Below are positions 38,955 through 48,035 of a stretch of 64,000 nucleotides of DNA, in pieces; the first letter of the stretch is position 1; every line of letters begins with the position of its first letter. The position numbers and the translations under genes are program-made. The notes beneath the pieces are model-generated. The model did not search any database. It worked only from the letters and a program-made list of their open reading frames with translations, and was not told the DNA's origin. Source of the DNA: Bacteroidales bacterium (GTDB lineage Bacteria > Bacteroidota > Bacteroidia > Bacteroidales > F082); NCBI GenBank assembly GCA_017428285.1, contig JAFRRE010000178.1, forward strand, positions 1 to 64,000, read 5' to 3'.

Positions 38955-40294
38955 AAACACGATATTTGATATGGGCACTCCTTCTTATGGCGTTCTTTGC
39001 AGCATGCCAGCATAAGGCGCGCTACCTCAAAGAAGCTGAGACGTACTTCGATCAAGGCACGGAACAACGCGCTGCCAAACAAACGGAAGCCGCTGCCGAG
39101 AGCTTCAGCCAAGCATTGTTGGCCATCAACCGCTGCAACCAAGCCCAACCCGAGGTAAAACGGCTGAAAGCTCAAATCGAGGACAACCTAGGCTTCTGCT
39201 ACTGGAAGCATGAACTCTTCGACGAAGCCCTACATCTGCATGAAAATGCTGCCACGCTGGCTCGTGAACTCAACGACTCCACTTTATCGATGAACGCCCT
39301 GCGCAACTGTGGGCGGGCTACGGCTTCATTGGGCGACATTGATGCGGCAGAACAGTATTATAATGAAGCCCTCAGTCTTGCCAAAGCACTGAACGACAAA
39401 ACGATGCAAAACGAAATCCTGCTTGAATCGAGCCGCGATGTGCTATTGGTGAAGGAAGACTACGAACAGGTGATCGAGCGTGTCAGTCAGGCTTTGGCCA
39501 ACGGCGCACAAGGCGACGGCCCGCTGACCTTAGGCTTGGCCTACTATTATCTAGAGGAGGATAGCCTCGCCATCGTCCACCTCACTGAGGCCACCCATAA
39601 CGAGATGGCTGGCGTGCGTATGTCGGCCTACCAAAGCCTCTATTTCATCCATCAGATTGAGGAGGACTACCAAAAGGCTTTGGAATGTCACGAGCTGTTC
39701 AACGAGAACATGATGCAGGCCGACAGCACCCACCGCAGCGAGCAGGTGCAGCGCATCAAGGCGGAATACGACCTCCAGATGCAGAAAAGCCAACTGCAAT
39801 CAGAGCAAAAACTGAAGAGCCTCTACTTTTATCTCATCGTCGGTGTCTTGTTGGTCGTTTTGGCTATCACCTTGCTACTCTTGAGACAAAAATCGCTCAG
39901 TGCCAAGCTGAAAGCCGAAGAAATGAAGAACCAACTGGAGTTAGAATTGAAGAAAAACAAGGTGTATGTGACCGCCCTCGCCCTCACCGAGCAAATCACC
40001 GCCTCCACCCTCGACTTCGACCTGAAGGAAAATGAATGGGACGACTTCGTGACGCTCATCGACAAGGTCTACAGCGACTTCACAAAACGACTGATGGACA
40101 AATACCCAACCCTCACCAAGAGCGACCTGCAAATCTGCTGCCTCACCAAGCAAGGCTTCAGCAACCAGGTCATCTCCATCCTGATGAACCTACAAACCAA
40201 CTCCTATGCCCGCCGCAAGTCGCGTATCAAGCAAGAGAAGATGAACGGCTTGGAGGACGAGCGGAGTTTTGAAGAAATTATTAATGAAATATGA
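38951..40294 (+). CDS. TPR lipoprotein/membrane regulator with LuxR-like C-terminus
   Basis: A 447-aa protein with a lipoprotein-like N-terminus (MKTRYLIWALLLMAFFAAC), six or so tetratricopeptide units (about 25-270: LGFCYWKHELFDEALHLHENA, TASLGDIDAAEQYYNEALSLAK), one TM helix (about 298-316), a coiled coil and a C-terminal helix-turn-helix-like segment (LTKSDLQICCLTKQGFSNQVISILM...SYARRKSRI) like the LuxR-type end of related Bacteroidota proteins. It probably senses in the periplasm and acts on DNA at the membrane, though a lipidated N-terminus would conflict with that topology. It is coupled by ATGA to the T9SS cargo gene. Confidence 0.78.
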   Translation: MKTRYLIWALLLMAFFAACQHKARYLKEAETYFDQGTEQRAAKQTEAAAESFSQALLAINRCNQAQPEVKRLKAQIEDNLGFCYWKHELFDEALHLHENAATLARELNDSTLSMNALRNCGRATASLGDIDAAEQYYNEALSLAKALNDKTMQNEILLESSRDVLLVKEDYEQVIERVSQALANGAQGDGPLTLGLAYYYLEEDSLAIVHLTEATHNEMAGVRMSAYQSLYFIHQIEEDYQKALECHELFNENMMQADSTHRSEQVQRIKAEYDLQMQKSQLQSEQKLKSLYFYLIVGVLLVVLAITLLLLRQKSLSAKLKAEEMKNQLELELKKNKVYVTALALTEQITASTLDFDLKENEWDDFVTLIDKVYSDFTKRLMDKYPTLTKSDLQICCLTKQGFSNQVISILMNLQTNSYARRKSRIKQEKMNGLEDERSFEEIINEI

Positions 40295-40314
40295 ACAAGT
40301 AAAACCTAAATCCT

Positions 40315-40830
40315 ATGAAAAAAACATTCGTAATTCTAATTGTCGCGACGGCCGCAATCGCTATGGTATCCTGCAAAAAGGATAACACAAACAGCAATGA
40401 CAAGCCCAACTACAACGAACTAGTTGTCGGAAAATGGGATGTGCAGACTTATCACCTTTGGATTCACGATCTCACTGACAAGCATCCGTGGGGTAACGAT
40501 GAATCATATTCCCAGGAAGAAACATGGAACTTGCCCGATACCAGTTATGCTGGCTATGACGCAATCGAGATTTATGCCGACGGAACCCTGCGGTGGCACA
40601 TAAGCGACCGAATGTTTCAAGAGGGAACATATGACAACCCTTATGTGGAGGCTGATTGGCTTATCAGCGGAGATTCTCTGATAATCAACACGACCAAATA
40701 TGCAATAACTAAACTCGACAATGAAACCATGGTCTTCGAAGACTACTATAAGGTAAATTCATACCAAAACCACCATGGCTGGGAACGAACAAACTGCTAC
40801 ACTTTCAAGCGCGTACAAGGTTCAAACTAG
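40315..40830 (+). CDS. Small lipoprotein, lipocalin-like
   Basis: A 171-aa lipoprotein (MKKTFVILIVATAAIAMVSCKKD). The mature part has the strand order and motif style (VVGKWDVQTYHLWI, YADGTLRWHISD, WLISGDSLIINTTKYAITKLDNETMVFED) of small lipocalin-like Bacteroidota lipoproteins. No ligand can be inferred. It follows the TPR gene by 20 bp and is probably in its operon. Confidence 0.7.
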   Translation: MKKTFVILIVATAAIAMVSCKKDNTNSNDKPNYNELVVGKWDVQTYHLWIHDLTDKHPWGNDESYSQEETWNLPDTSYAGYDAIEIYADGTLRWHISDRMFQEGTYDNPYVEADWLISGDSLIINTTKYAITKLDNETMVFEDYYKVNSYQNHHGWERTNCYTFKRVQGSN

Positions 40831-40891
40831 CGGATGCCGTGATACATCAGTTCTACAACCTCAAATGAAAAACCAACAAAAGCAATTTAAT

Positions 40892-41686
40892 ATGAAAAAG
40901 CAACTTTCCATTATGATCGCACTGGTCGTATTGGCCATCGGCATCATCACGTCTTGCAAAAAAGACCCCATCCCGAACAACAATGAACAACCAACAGACA
41001 CTATTCCCACCGTTACTGACAGAATCACATTTGGCGATACCACTGGAATGATTGTCACCACCTACAACACCATCATGGAATTCGATGAAGGACGGAATCC
41101 TATCATTCTCGACCTTAACGACGGTGGAATCGATGACATTAAGATTGAAACCTATTACGACGGTCCCTTGGCGATAGGAGAATTTCAAACCCTCACCTTG
41201 CACTGCCTTAATGACCATACCGAGCTGCTTGGTGATAGTATCGTAAAAGAGAGCTACTCACATCGTGAAACGACCTATGACACTATCGATGACTACATTG
41301 TCATTACCCACGCATATACATTTTCAACATGCGAGACAATAGAAGAAAACGACCCCGTTCACACCTCAAAAGTGTTCGAGGTCTTCGCCAATGATTATGA
41401 TAACACTTTTGGTGCTGAAGATCATTTTCAAACCGGTAAAGCCGTTTTGTTTAGGGAAAATGTCAAGTATAGTTTGGCAAACCCTGGAGATGAAATAGTT
41501 GATGTCGACTATTATAACAACATCTACGACTGCTGGAACTTCCCGACCGATGAAGAGAAATACATTGGTTTCAGAATCACCAAAAACGGCAATTCACGTT
41601 ACGGTTGGCTAAAAATCAAATTGCATCCGACTTGGGGCGGTAAAGTGGTCGACACAGAGCTTATCGAAACCGCCATTCAGAAATAG
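40892..41686 (+). CDS. Lipoprotein of unknown function
   Basis: A 264-aa lipoprotein starting MKKQLSIMIALVVLAIGIITSCKKD; the ATG at 40892 gives the compact signal, while one 9 codons earlier is possible. The mature part is beta-rich and acidic, with PIILDLNDGGIDDIKIETYYDG near residue 75, as in surface proteins that describe a bound ion-rich segment. A similar GWLKIKLHPTWGGKVVDTELIE end is common in proteins of this kind. The function is unknown. Confidence 0.65.
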   Translation: MKKQLSIMIALVVLAIGIITSCKKDPIPNNNEQPTDTIPTVTDRITFGDTTGMIVTTYNTIMEFDEGRNPIILDLNDGGIDDIKIETYYDGPLAIGEFQTLTLHCLNDHTELLGDSIVKESYSHRETTYDTIDDYIVITHAYTFSTCETIEENDPVHTSKVFEVFANDYDNTFGAEDHFQTGKAVLFRENVKYSLANPGDEIVDVDYYNNIYDCWNFPTDEEKYIGFRITKNGNSRYGWLKIKLHPTWGGKVVDTELIETAIQK

Positions 41687-41700
41687 AAAACCGCACTTGC

Positions 41701-44700
41701 TTACCTCACATTTGCCTTCAAACGGTCGGCAATCTTCTTCTTCAGTTCATAGTACATCTGTTCCGTATCGCTGCGCTTATTGGGCTTGTAGAGATTGGGA
41801 TACTTGCAGTCTTCAAGCTTATACTCTAGCTTGTTGAAGGGTCCTGAAATCTTCAGCCCAAGGCGCACGGGCAAAGGCGACTGGGTCACCGAGAGATGAT
41901 ATTCGCCATTCTTGTCCAAGGTCATACGGCCGTCTACCGTCACCTTGTATTTCCCAATCGCGATTTGCGAAGGCCACAAGTCGATTTCGTTCTTGAAAGC
42001 GGTGAGCTGCACATCAAGGCTGTCGACACGGTATTCTCCGTTGGTGCTGACATCCAGCATGTCGGTAATCTTCGTGAAGGTGAATTTGTCTTTCACAGTC
42101 AGGTTTTTACCTTCAATGTCGGCAGCAGCGCGCAAGGTGGAAATCTTGGGTTCGTAGTTCGACTTCAGGTTGGTCTCCGCACCGATGTGGAACTCGGCCT
42201 GCCCGTCGAAGGTCTTCAACATGGGCACCAGTGTGTCAATATATGGCACCATCTGCAACAAGTCGTTGATCTGCACCTTCAGCAGGTGGAAATCCATAGC
42301 CAAGAAGAGGTTGTTCATGCGCGGCGACTGATACAGAGCCGTCAGTTGCATCTCGGCAGCCTTGTTGGTGAAACCGATTTCCTGCAAGATGAGCGTACCG
42401 TCTTTCACGGTCATGGTGCCGTTGAGGTTGTTCAGGTCGAAGTTGTCGTACAAGGCCTTCTTCGTATTGAGTACGAAGTTGAAATCGATACCTTCAGGCA
42501 CCATGAAGGGGTTGTCTTCCTTGTTTTCAGGTTCGTTCGCCAAGGTCCCTGAGCCTTCGGTTCCTGAGCTTGTCGAAGGAGTCGAAGGGCCATCCGTTTC
42601 AGACCTACCTAACCCGCTGGTCAAATCCAAGATCTCATTGATGTCCATCATATTCGATGTGACTTGCATCTCGCCCTTCATCAGGTTCTTGCGGTCTTCG
42701 ATCCACTCCTTGATGCCGATGACACTCCCTTGCAGACTGATGTCAGACTTGCCGATGCGGAAGGTGCTTTTCTTGAAGTCCAACTCACTGGAATTGAAGA
42801 GGAAATCAATATTACTGATACGGATGTCCTCGCTGATACCGTCTACCTGCAACTCAGCATTGCCCAAAATGAAATCAGCGGTGGGATTCCACTGGTTGAG
42901 GAAGTCCGTCTTGGCTTTGTTTTGTTTCACCGAAGCGTCGACTTTCAGCGAATTGGAGTTCAACGCATAGGCTTTGCCCAAATTGGCCACCACCTGCTTG
43001 CCGTCTAAGGTAACACGGGCATTCATGCCACTGGCTTTCTTCTCGGGCGTAGTCACGAAAGTGAGTGCAGGCGCATCGATATGGGCGGTAATGCTGTCGT
43101 AGTCCACATCCAAATGGCTAAACTTAAGGTCGGCATTCAGCAGCATCTTCTCCAACCCGCCTTTGAAGTTGTCGGCCGACAGCTTGATGTCGGGATTCTT
43201 CAAATCAGCCTTGATGCTTTTTCCTACTTGAGCATCCAATTGGCTGGTATTGAGAGCGATGTAGGCACCCTTCTGTCCTTTTTGTTTGGCTGAGGCCGGC
43301 AAGGTCAAACCCACATTGAGCATAGGAGCCTTTGCATGAATGGTGTCCATGTCCAAGGCGAAGTCCTTGACTTTCAGGTTGGCCTTGGCCGAAAGGCGGT
43401 TCAGGTTGTAATCATCGAGCGACTTCATCAACTGCTCAACTGTGAAGTTGGTGGTCAAGTCGAGGTTGGTGCGACCGTTCAACTTCATTGTCTTGGGCAG
43501 GAAGCTCTTAATATCCGTCATCGGCACATCGCCTTTCACCTTGAGTTTCAAGCCGATGTCACCCAATAAATCATCGACCAAGCCACTAGCCGTAAAGCTG
43601 CTTCGGTTGAATTTGGCCTTCACACTGTTGACCGTCAAGCTATTGGCATCAGTGTTGAGGTCCAAGTCCAAATCGCCATCCAAGTTGACCTCAGTGATGG
43701 GATACGGCAACTGCCTCATGCTGACTTTCACATTGTCGGTCAACACCTTAGCCTTAATCAAAGGCATGAGACTATCATTATAAGTGCCTTTCACCTCTAC
43801 ATCAGTGAGAGTCGCCTTGCCCGAATACTCGATGCGACTTAGCTTTTTCTGCACCTTTTCAGGAAGATAAGTCAACACATCTTCTACAACCAAAGTATTG
43901 GTATTCAGCACTAAATCAAGGTTGATGTCGTTGTTATCGGCCATTTCCACCTCGCCGTCCACATCAAATTGGTAGCGATTAATTCCAATTGTAGCCTTGT
44001 CAAGATGCCCCTTCATGTCTTTCAAGTTGAACTGCAAAGGCAGGTTCAAGCTCAACGAATCGCTCTCAAGATAAGGTTCCTTTAGGTTCAAGTTGATGTC
44101 GGGAGTAGTCAGTTTCAATGTGCCATTGATTTGATCCAATTGCGCAATTTTGCCATTAAAATCGAGGTTTAAAGCCTTCAATGCCAACTGTATAGCCTTC
44201 ATCTTCAGCGTTAAGTCATTGGCATTCAGGGTCAAATCAGCATCGATGTCCTTGTCCTGCATCTTGCCTTTCAAATCTAGGTTGAGCCCTTGGACTTGGG
44301 TTGTCATTCCATTGCGGTCGTCGGTATATAACAAGGTAGTGTTTTTCAGCTTGACTTCCTCAATATCAACCAAATAATCAAAAGTGCTCGTAGTGTCATT
44401 ATCCTCACTGGGTTTGAAGACATTGAAATTGTTATTGCCAATCGTATCCGTATACAGGTTGACAAAAGCATCTTCAAGAATGCACTTTCTGATTACTATC
44501 TCATTCTCTTTCAACAGTTTCTTGAGGTCAAGCACCACCGCCAAGTCATCGATATTGGCTAAAGTATCGGATGGCGAACCCGCAGTTGGGTTAATTAAGG
44601 CAACATGCTCAATATCGATGCCCACATTGGGGAAAGTTTTGAACCAGGTGAGGTCGGCCTTGCCCAACTCCATCTCGCAGGTGATGAACTCAGGCGCGTA

Positions 44701-44826
44701 CTTCTTGACCATCTTGGTCAGCCGTCCCGAAGAGGAAATCATGGCCACGGCAATGCCAACCACAATAATCACTACCCCCACAAGGGAGGCCAAGGTAATG
44801 CCGGTTATCCTTAAAGCCTTTTTCAT
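41701..44826 (-). CDS. AsmA-like envelope protein
   Basis: A 1041-aa protein with one N-terminal TM segment (about 7-30, ITGITLASLVGVVIIVVGIAV) and a long repeated-beta body typical of the AsmA/TamB-like bridge proteins, which span the periplasm and move lipids towards the outer membrane. The AsmA N-terminal part is at 35-130 (FPNVGIDIEHVALINP, LDLKKLLKENEIVIRKCILED); the C-terminal part is the AsmA_2-like region (FDGQAEFHIGAETNL). A low-complexity linker (GPSTPSTSSGTEGSGT, around residue 745-760) is encoded by a dispersed repeat inserted in frame. The 3' end lies 14 bp from the convergent lipoprotein gene. Confidence 0.82.
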   Translation of the reverse strand: MKKALRITGITLASLVGVVIIVVGIAVAMISSSGRLTKMVKKYAPEFITCEMELGKADLTWFKTFPNVGIDIEHVALINPTAGSPSDTLANIDDLAVVLDLKKLLKENEIVIRKCILEDAFVNLYTDTIGNNNFNVFKPSEDNDTTSTFDYLVDIEEVKLKNTTLLYTDDRNGMTTQVQGLNLDLKGKMQDKDIDADLTLNANDLTLKMKAIQLALKALNLDFNGKIAQLDQINGTLKLTTPDINLNLKEPYLESDSLSLNLPLQFNLKDMKGHLDKATIGINRYQFDVDGEVEMADNNDINLDLVLNTNTLVVEDVLTYLPEKVQKKLSRIEYSGKATLTDVEVKGTYNDSLMPLIKAKVLTDNVKVSMRQLPYPITEVNLDGDLDLDLNTDANSLTVNSVKAKFNRSSFTASGLVDDLLGDIGLKLKVKGDVPMTDIKSFLPKTMKLNGRTNLDLTTNFTVEQLMKSLDDYNLNRLSAKANLKVKDFALDMDTIHAKAPMLNVGLTLPASAKQKGQKGAYIALNTSQLDAQVGKSIKADLKNPDIKLSADNFKGGLEKMLLNADLKFSHLDVDYDSITAHIDAPALTFVTTPEKKASGMNARVTLDGKQVVANLGKAYALNSNSLKVDASVKQNKAKTDFLNQWNPTADFILGNAELQVDGISEDIRISNIDFLFNSSELDFKKSTFRIGKSDISLQGSVIGIKEWIEDRKNLMKGEMQVTSNMMDINEILDLTSGLGRSETDGPSTPSTSSGTEGSGTLANEPENKEDNPFMVPEGIDFNFVLNTKKALYDNFDLNNLNGTMTVKDGTLILQEIGFTNKAAEMQLTALYQSPRMNNLFLAMDFHLLKVQINDLLQMVPYIDTLVPMLKTFDGQAEFHIGAETNLKSNYEPKISTLRAAADIEGKNLTVKDKFTFTKITDMLDVSTNGEYRVDSLDVQLTAFKNEIDLWPSQIAIGKYKVTVDGRMTLDKNGEYHLSVTQSPLPVRLGLKISGPFNKLEYKLEDCKYPNLYKPNKRSDTEQMYYELKKKIADRLKANVR
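42559..42591. repeat. Dispersed repeat within the AsmA-like gene
   Basis: TTCCTGAGCTTGTCGAAGGA followed by GTCGAAGGG, a tandem form of the family found at 31162, 38711, 44841 and 45831. On the coding (minus) strand it is read as PSTPSTSSGT. Confidence 0.65.
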
Positions 44827-44840
44827 ACATTATTGTTTTG

Positions 44841-44887
44841 TCGGCCCTTCGATGCTTCGACTTTGCTCAGCAACCTCGAGCTCAGGG
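44841..44887. repeat. Dispersed repeat upstream of the AsmA-like gene
   Basis: GGCCCTTCGATGCTTCGAC and TGCTCAGCAACC form the reverse-complement version of the TGAGC..GTCGAAG family, with partial self-pairing (CTTCGA/TCGAAG). Confidence 0.5.
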
Positions 44888-44897
44888 ACCTTAGCTT

Positions 44898-45299
44898 TTA
44901 TTCAACCTTTGAGAAATGATGTGATGTTCCATAATCATCCTTATAGACCAACTCGCTGGACGTGAGTGAAGTGACGGTATAAATCTTGGGAACCATCACA
45001 AACGTGCCCACGTGCTCGTGCTTCAGGGTGGAGCCTGTCAAAGTCCAGTTGAAAAGTTGTGCCTCATCCTCACTGACATCATCGCCCTCATCCCATGTGG
45101 TACCGTTAACTTGTACGGTGTCGCCATTGGCCAAAACACGTTCTATATTGGAACTATAATAATGCTCGAAAACCGTGCCTTCCTGCCACTTTCCATACAA
45201 CATTGAAGTGTCATAATCATTTTCAGTGGTAATATCGCCACATGCGCTGAAGCTCAAAGCGACAATAAGGCATAGAAAGAAATGAAGTAGCTTCTTCAT
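44898..45299 (-). CDS. Small lipoprotein, lipocalin-like
   Basis: A 133-aa lipoprotein (MKKLLHFFLCLIVALSFSAC). LYGKWQEGTVFEHYYSSN near the start of the mature part and IYTVTSLTSSELVYKDDYG near its end follow the strand layout of small lipocalin-like lipoproteins, as in the gene at 40315. The function is unknown. It is on the same strand as the AsmA-like gene and may be co-transcribed with it. Confidence 0.7.
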   Translation of the reverse strand: MKKLLHFFLCLIVALSFSACGDITTENDYDTSMLYGKWQEGTVFEHYYSSNIERVLANGDTVQVNGTTWDEGDDVSEDEAQLFNWTLTGSTLKHEHVGTFVMVPKIYTVTSLTSSELVYKDDYGTSHHFSKVE

Positions 45300-45325
45300 C
45301 GGTTCGTTATTTAAGTTGTTGTATC

Positions 45326-45775
45326 TTATCTAGTTAATACTTTATTCACTTCGTTGTCTGACAGGGCTTTTTGCAGGATCTGCTCATGGTCGAAGGCCAG
45401 ACCCGGCAACTTGTCCAAGGCAAACCATCGTGCTTCAGCCGCATCATCGCTTCCCACAGCTTGTCGTTCCGAGTTGTCAACGCCCCAATAGGCTACACTG
45501 ATGGTACGATGACGCGGGTCGCGGTTAGGTGCGCCAAAAGCATAGAGCTGGTGCAATTCGATGCCCGTCAGTCCTGTCTCTTCCTGCAATTCTCGTGCCG
45601 CACAGGTGTCCAAATCCTCCTCCATCTCCAAAAAACCGCCTGGCAAAGCCCAACAACCCTTGAATGGTTCGTTTCCCCGCTCAATCAAAAGCAGGTGCCA
45701 ATTACCATCTATCTTTCTGAATATCAAATTATCAGTCGTAACACATGGACGCGGATATTTGTATGTAAAACTCAT
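45326..45775 (-). CDS. NUDIX hydrolase
   Basis: A 149-aa NUDIX protein. The Nudix box is GGFLEMEEDLDTCAAREL plus QEETG (G-x5-E-x7-REL-x-EE-x-G). The N-terminal VTTDNLIFRKIDGNWHLLLIERG and the AYWGVDNSERQAVGSDDAAEARWF segment are those of the ADP-ribose-pyrophosphatase-like or NrtR-like group, without the DNA-binding C-terminal domain of NrtR. It hydrolyses a nucleoside diphosphate linked to another group; the substrate is not known. It diverges from the nitrilase gene. Confidence 0.9.
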   Translation of the reverse strand: MSFTYKYPRPCVTTDNLIFRKIDGNWHLLLIERGNEPFKGCWALPGGFLEMEEDLDTCAARELQEETGLTGIELHQLYAFGAPNRDPRHRTISVAYWGVDNSERQAVGSDDAAEARWFALDKLPGLAFDHEQILQKALSDNEVNKVLTR

Positions 45776-45811
45776 AGTGCCTTATTTTCCGCAAAAATAA
45801 GATTAATTTTC

Positions 45812-45819
45812 TATTTTTG
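45812..45819 (+). promoter_or_regulatory. -7 box of the nitrilase-family gene
   Basis: TATTTTTG, consensus match, 43 bp before the ATG. A dispersed repeat (45831-45854) lies in the leader. Confidence 0.5.
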
Positions 45820-45830
45820 CGTCACTTTTA

Positions 45831-45854
45831 GGTTCCTGAGCCTGTCGAAGGGCC
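45831..45854. repeat. Dispersed repeat, reference copy
   Basis: GGTTCCTGAGCCTGTCGAAG then GGCC. Members of this family also lie at 31162, 38711, 42559 and 44841, two of them within reading frames. Confidence 0.65.
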
Positions 45855-45862
45855 GATTTATT

Positions 45863-46657
45863 ATGCAAAACCTCAATCTCGCTTATATCCAAGCCGACCT
45901 CAAATGGGAAGACAAGTCGGCCAATCTACAACATTTCAGCGATTTGCTGAAACAGGTACAACCTGACACCGACCTGATTCTCATGCCCGAAACCTTCACC
46001 ACGGCTTTTCCGGTCGACCCAAAACAATTTGCCGAAACCGTCGATGGCCCGACCATGCGATGGCTGCGCGAACAAGCCAAGGCAAATGATGCAGTCATTG
46101 CCACTACCTTCCCTCTCGAAATCGAGGGGCATTACTACAACAGCCTTGTCTGGATGCGTCCCGATGGCAGCTTTGAGCTCTATTTCAAGCGCCACACCTT
46201 CACCATGGGTGGTGAGGATAAGTTGGTGGAACGCGGTGACAAACAGCTGATTGTAGAATTAAAAGGCTGGCGTATCAAGCCGATGGTGTGCTATGACATC
46301 CGATTCCCCATTTGGGCGCGCAACCGCTACGAGTATGGACAATACGAATACGACTTGGCCTTCTATCTCGCCAATTTCCCCGACTCAAGGATGGTGGTTT
46401 GGAACACGCTTTTAGTCGCCCGTGCCATCGAGAACCAAGCTTATTGGATAGGCGTGAACCGTGTCGGCGAAGATCCCAATGGCCTGCATTACAGCGGTGA
46501 GTCGCAGGTGATCAATTCCCGAGGAGAGGTCATCTCTAAAGCGGAGCCATACCAAGAAGCCGTGCTGCATTGCACCTTGGATTACGAAAAGCTGGAACGC
46601 TTCAGGCAGAAATTCCCTTTGGGACCAGATTGGGATAGGTTTGAAATCAAAATGTAG
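45863..46657 (+). CDS. Nitrilase-family amidohydrolase (omega-amidase type)
   Basis: A 264-aa carbon-nitrogen hydrolase. The catalytic triad is visible: Glu in LILMPETFTTAF, Lys in ELYFKRHTF and Cys in PMVCYDIRFP. The sequence is closest in style to YafV/omega-amidase, which deaminates 2-oxoglutaramate and 2-oxosuccinamate and repairs metabolites. The start at 45863 (MQNLNLAYIQADLKWEDKSAN) fits; the upstream frame is antisense to the NUDIX gene. It is followed after 7 bp by the RhuM-like gene. Confidence 0.92.
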   Translation: MQNLNLAYIQADLKWEDKSANLQHFSDLLKQVQPDTDLILMPETFTTAFPVDPKQFAETVDGPTMRWLREQAKANDAVIATTFPLEIEGHYYNSLVWMRPDGSFELYFKRHTFTMGGEDKLVERGDKQLIVELKGWRIKPMVCYDIRFPIWARNRYEYGQYEYDLAFYLANFPDSRMVVWNTLLVARAIENQAYWIGVNRVGEDPNGLHYSGESQVINSRGEVISKAEPYQEAVLHCTLDYEKLERFRQKFPLGPDWDRFEIKM

Positions 46658-46664
46658 TATTGAC

Positions 46665-47522
46665 ATGCAGCAAACTGGCGAAATCATATTATACCAACCC
46701 GATGAAAACGTACAGCTTGAAGTACGCTTGGAGGAAGAGACGGTTTGGCTTACGCAACAACAAATGACTCTGCTTTTTGAAACCACCAAGCAGAACGTCA
46801 GTCTTCACATTAACAATATTTTCAAAGAAGAAGAGTTGTCGCCAATTTCAACTGTCAAGGAATACTTGACGGTTCATCAAGAAGGCAACAGAACAATAAA
46901 ACGTAACCAAAAGTACTACAACCTTGATGTCATCATCTCAGTAGGCTATCGTGTAAAAAGCCGCAGAGGTACACAATTCAGAATTTGGGCAAATAAAGTC
47001 TTAAAAGACTATTTATTAAAAGGTTATGCTATAAACCAACGGCTATTAAAGATTGAAAACCAATTAGAGAACCAGCAAGCCTTATTGGCTGAACATTCCG
47101 AAAAAATAGACTTTTTTGTTCGTACATCACTTCCACCTGTCGAGGGAATTTTCTTCGAAGGTCAAGTGTTTGATGCCCATGCGTTTGTCAGCAACTTGAT
47201 TCGTAGTGCAAAAAAAAATATTGTACTCATTGATAACTACTTGGATGATACTGTATTGAAACTTCTTGATAAACGCGCCCCAAATGTCAAAGCAACAACT
47301 TATACCCGTCAGATAAGTCCAGCTTTGCAAACCGACATCAACCTGCATAATGCACAATATGAACCCATTGATGTTCAGGTCTTTGCCGATTCACACGACC
47401 GTTTCCTTATGATTGACGATACCGTTTATCACATCGGTGCATCATTGAAGGATTTAGGAAAGAAATGGTTCGCTTTCAGCAAGATGGAAATTAGTTCTAC
47501 GACATTGTTATCAAAAATGTAA
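46665..47522 (+). CDS. RhuM-family protein with C-terminal PLD-like domain
   Basis: A 285-aa protein. The N-terminal part (about 1-150) is RhuM-like: VWLTQQQMTLLFETTKQNVSLHINNIFKEEEL, KYYNLDVIISVGYRVKS and TQFRIWANKVLKDYLLKG. The C-terminal part (160-285) ends in SHDRFLMIDD and VYHIGASLKDLGKKWFAFSK, an HKD-like element seen in phospholipase D-type folds. RhuM proteins were first noted in Salmonella pathogenicity islands, but most occur near mobile DNA and their role is unproven. It follows the nitrilase gene closely, yet its DNA is more AT-rich than that gene, suggesting later insertion. Confidence 0.82.
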   Translation: MQQTGEIILYQPDENVQLEVRLEEETVWLTQQQMTLLFETTKQNVSLHINNIFKEEELSPISTVKEYLTVHQEGNRTIKRNQKYYNLDVIISVGYRVKSRRGTQFRIWANKVLKDYLLKGYAINQRLLKIENQLENQQALLAEHSEKIDFFVRTSLPPVEGIFFEGQVFDAHAFVSNLIRSAKKNIVLIDNYLDDTVLKLLDKRAPNVKATTYTRQISPALQTDINLHNAQYEPIDVQVFADSHDRFLMIDDTVYHIGASLKDLGKKWFAFSKMEISSTTLLSKM

Positions 47523-47528
47523 TCATTG

Positions 47529-47554
47529 GGAGACGCAATCGTTACGTCACTACA
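47529..47554. repeat. Degenerate 28-nt palindrome (copy 6)
   Basis: GGAGACGCAATCGTTACGTC and ACTAC match the family layout with several changes. It lies between the RhuM-like gene and tadA. Confidence 0.45.
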
Positions 47555-47565
47555 AATCAAATAAT

Positions 47566-48006
47566 ATGCTCTCCGTTTTCTCCGATGAATATTATATGAA
47601 ACAAGCCTATCAAGAGGCTCAGCAAGCCCTTGAGGCCGATGAAATCCCCATTGGTGCTGTGGTGGTGTGCAACAACAAGATCATCGCCCGTGCCCATAAC
47701 CAGACCGAGACCCTCAACGATGTGACCGCCCATGCCGAAATGCTTGCCATCACTGCCGCTGCCAACGCCCTGGGTGCCAAATATTTGGATGAATGCACGC
47801 TCTATGTCACTTTGGAACCCTGCCCCATGTGTGCCGGAGCACTTTGTCACGCACATATCGGCAAGGTCATCTGGGCAGCCGATGACCCAAAAAACGGCTT
47901 TTCGCGTTTTGGCAATATGCTACACCCCAAGACAAAGACTGAAACAGGCATAATGCGGGAGGAATGTCTCTCGCTGCTGACGGAATTCTTTAAGAAGAGA
48001 AGATAA
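47566..48006 (+). CDS. tadA: tRNA-specific adenosine deaminase
   Basis: A 146-aa zinc deaminase that converts A34 of tRNA-Arg(ACG) to inosine. The zinc motif is HAEMLAI with the catalytic Glu, and PCPMCAGAL with the two Cys ligands. FGNMLHPKTKTETGIMREEC is the C-terminal tRNA-binding part. It is convergent with the ClC gene, sharing a hairpin terminator. Reading-frame length is normal for TadA. Confidence 0.94.
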   Translation: MLSVFSDEYYMKQAYQEAQQALEADEIPIGAVVVCNNKIIARAHNQTETLNDVTAHAEMLAITAAANALGAKYLDECTLYVTLEPCPMCAGALCHAHIGKVIWAADDPKNGFSRFGNMLHPKTKTETGIMREECLSLLTEFFKKRR

Positions 48007-48008
48007 TA

Positions 48009-48034
48009 AAGAGATTCCCAAGGGAATCTCAAAA
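48009..48034. terminator. Bidirectional terminator between tadA and the ClC gene
   Basis: GAGATTCCC (48011-48019) and GGGAATCTC (48022-48030) form a 9-bp stem with a 2-nt centre, then A4 on the plus strand. It separates two convergent stops. Confidence 0.65.
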
Positions 48035-48035
48035 A

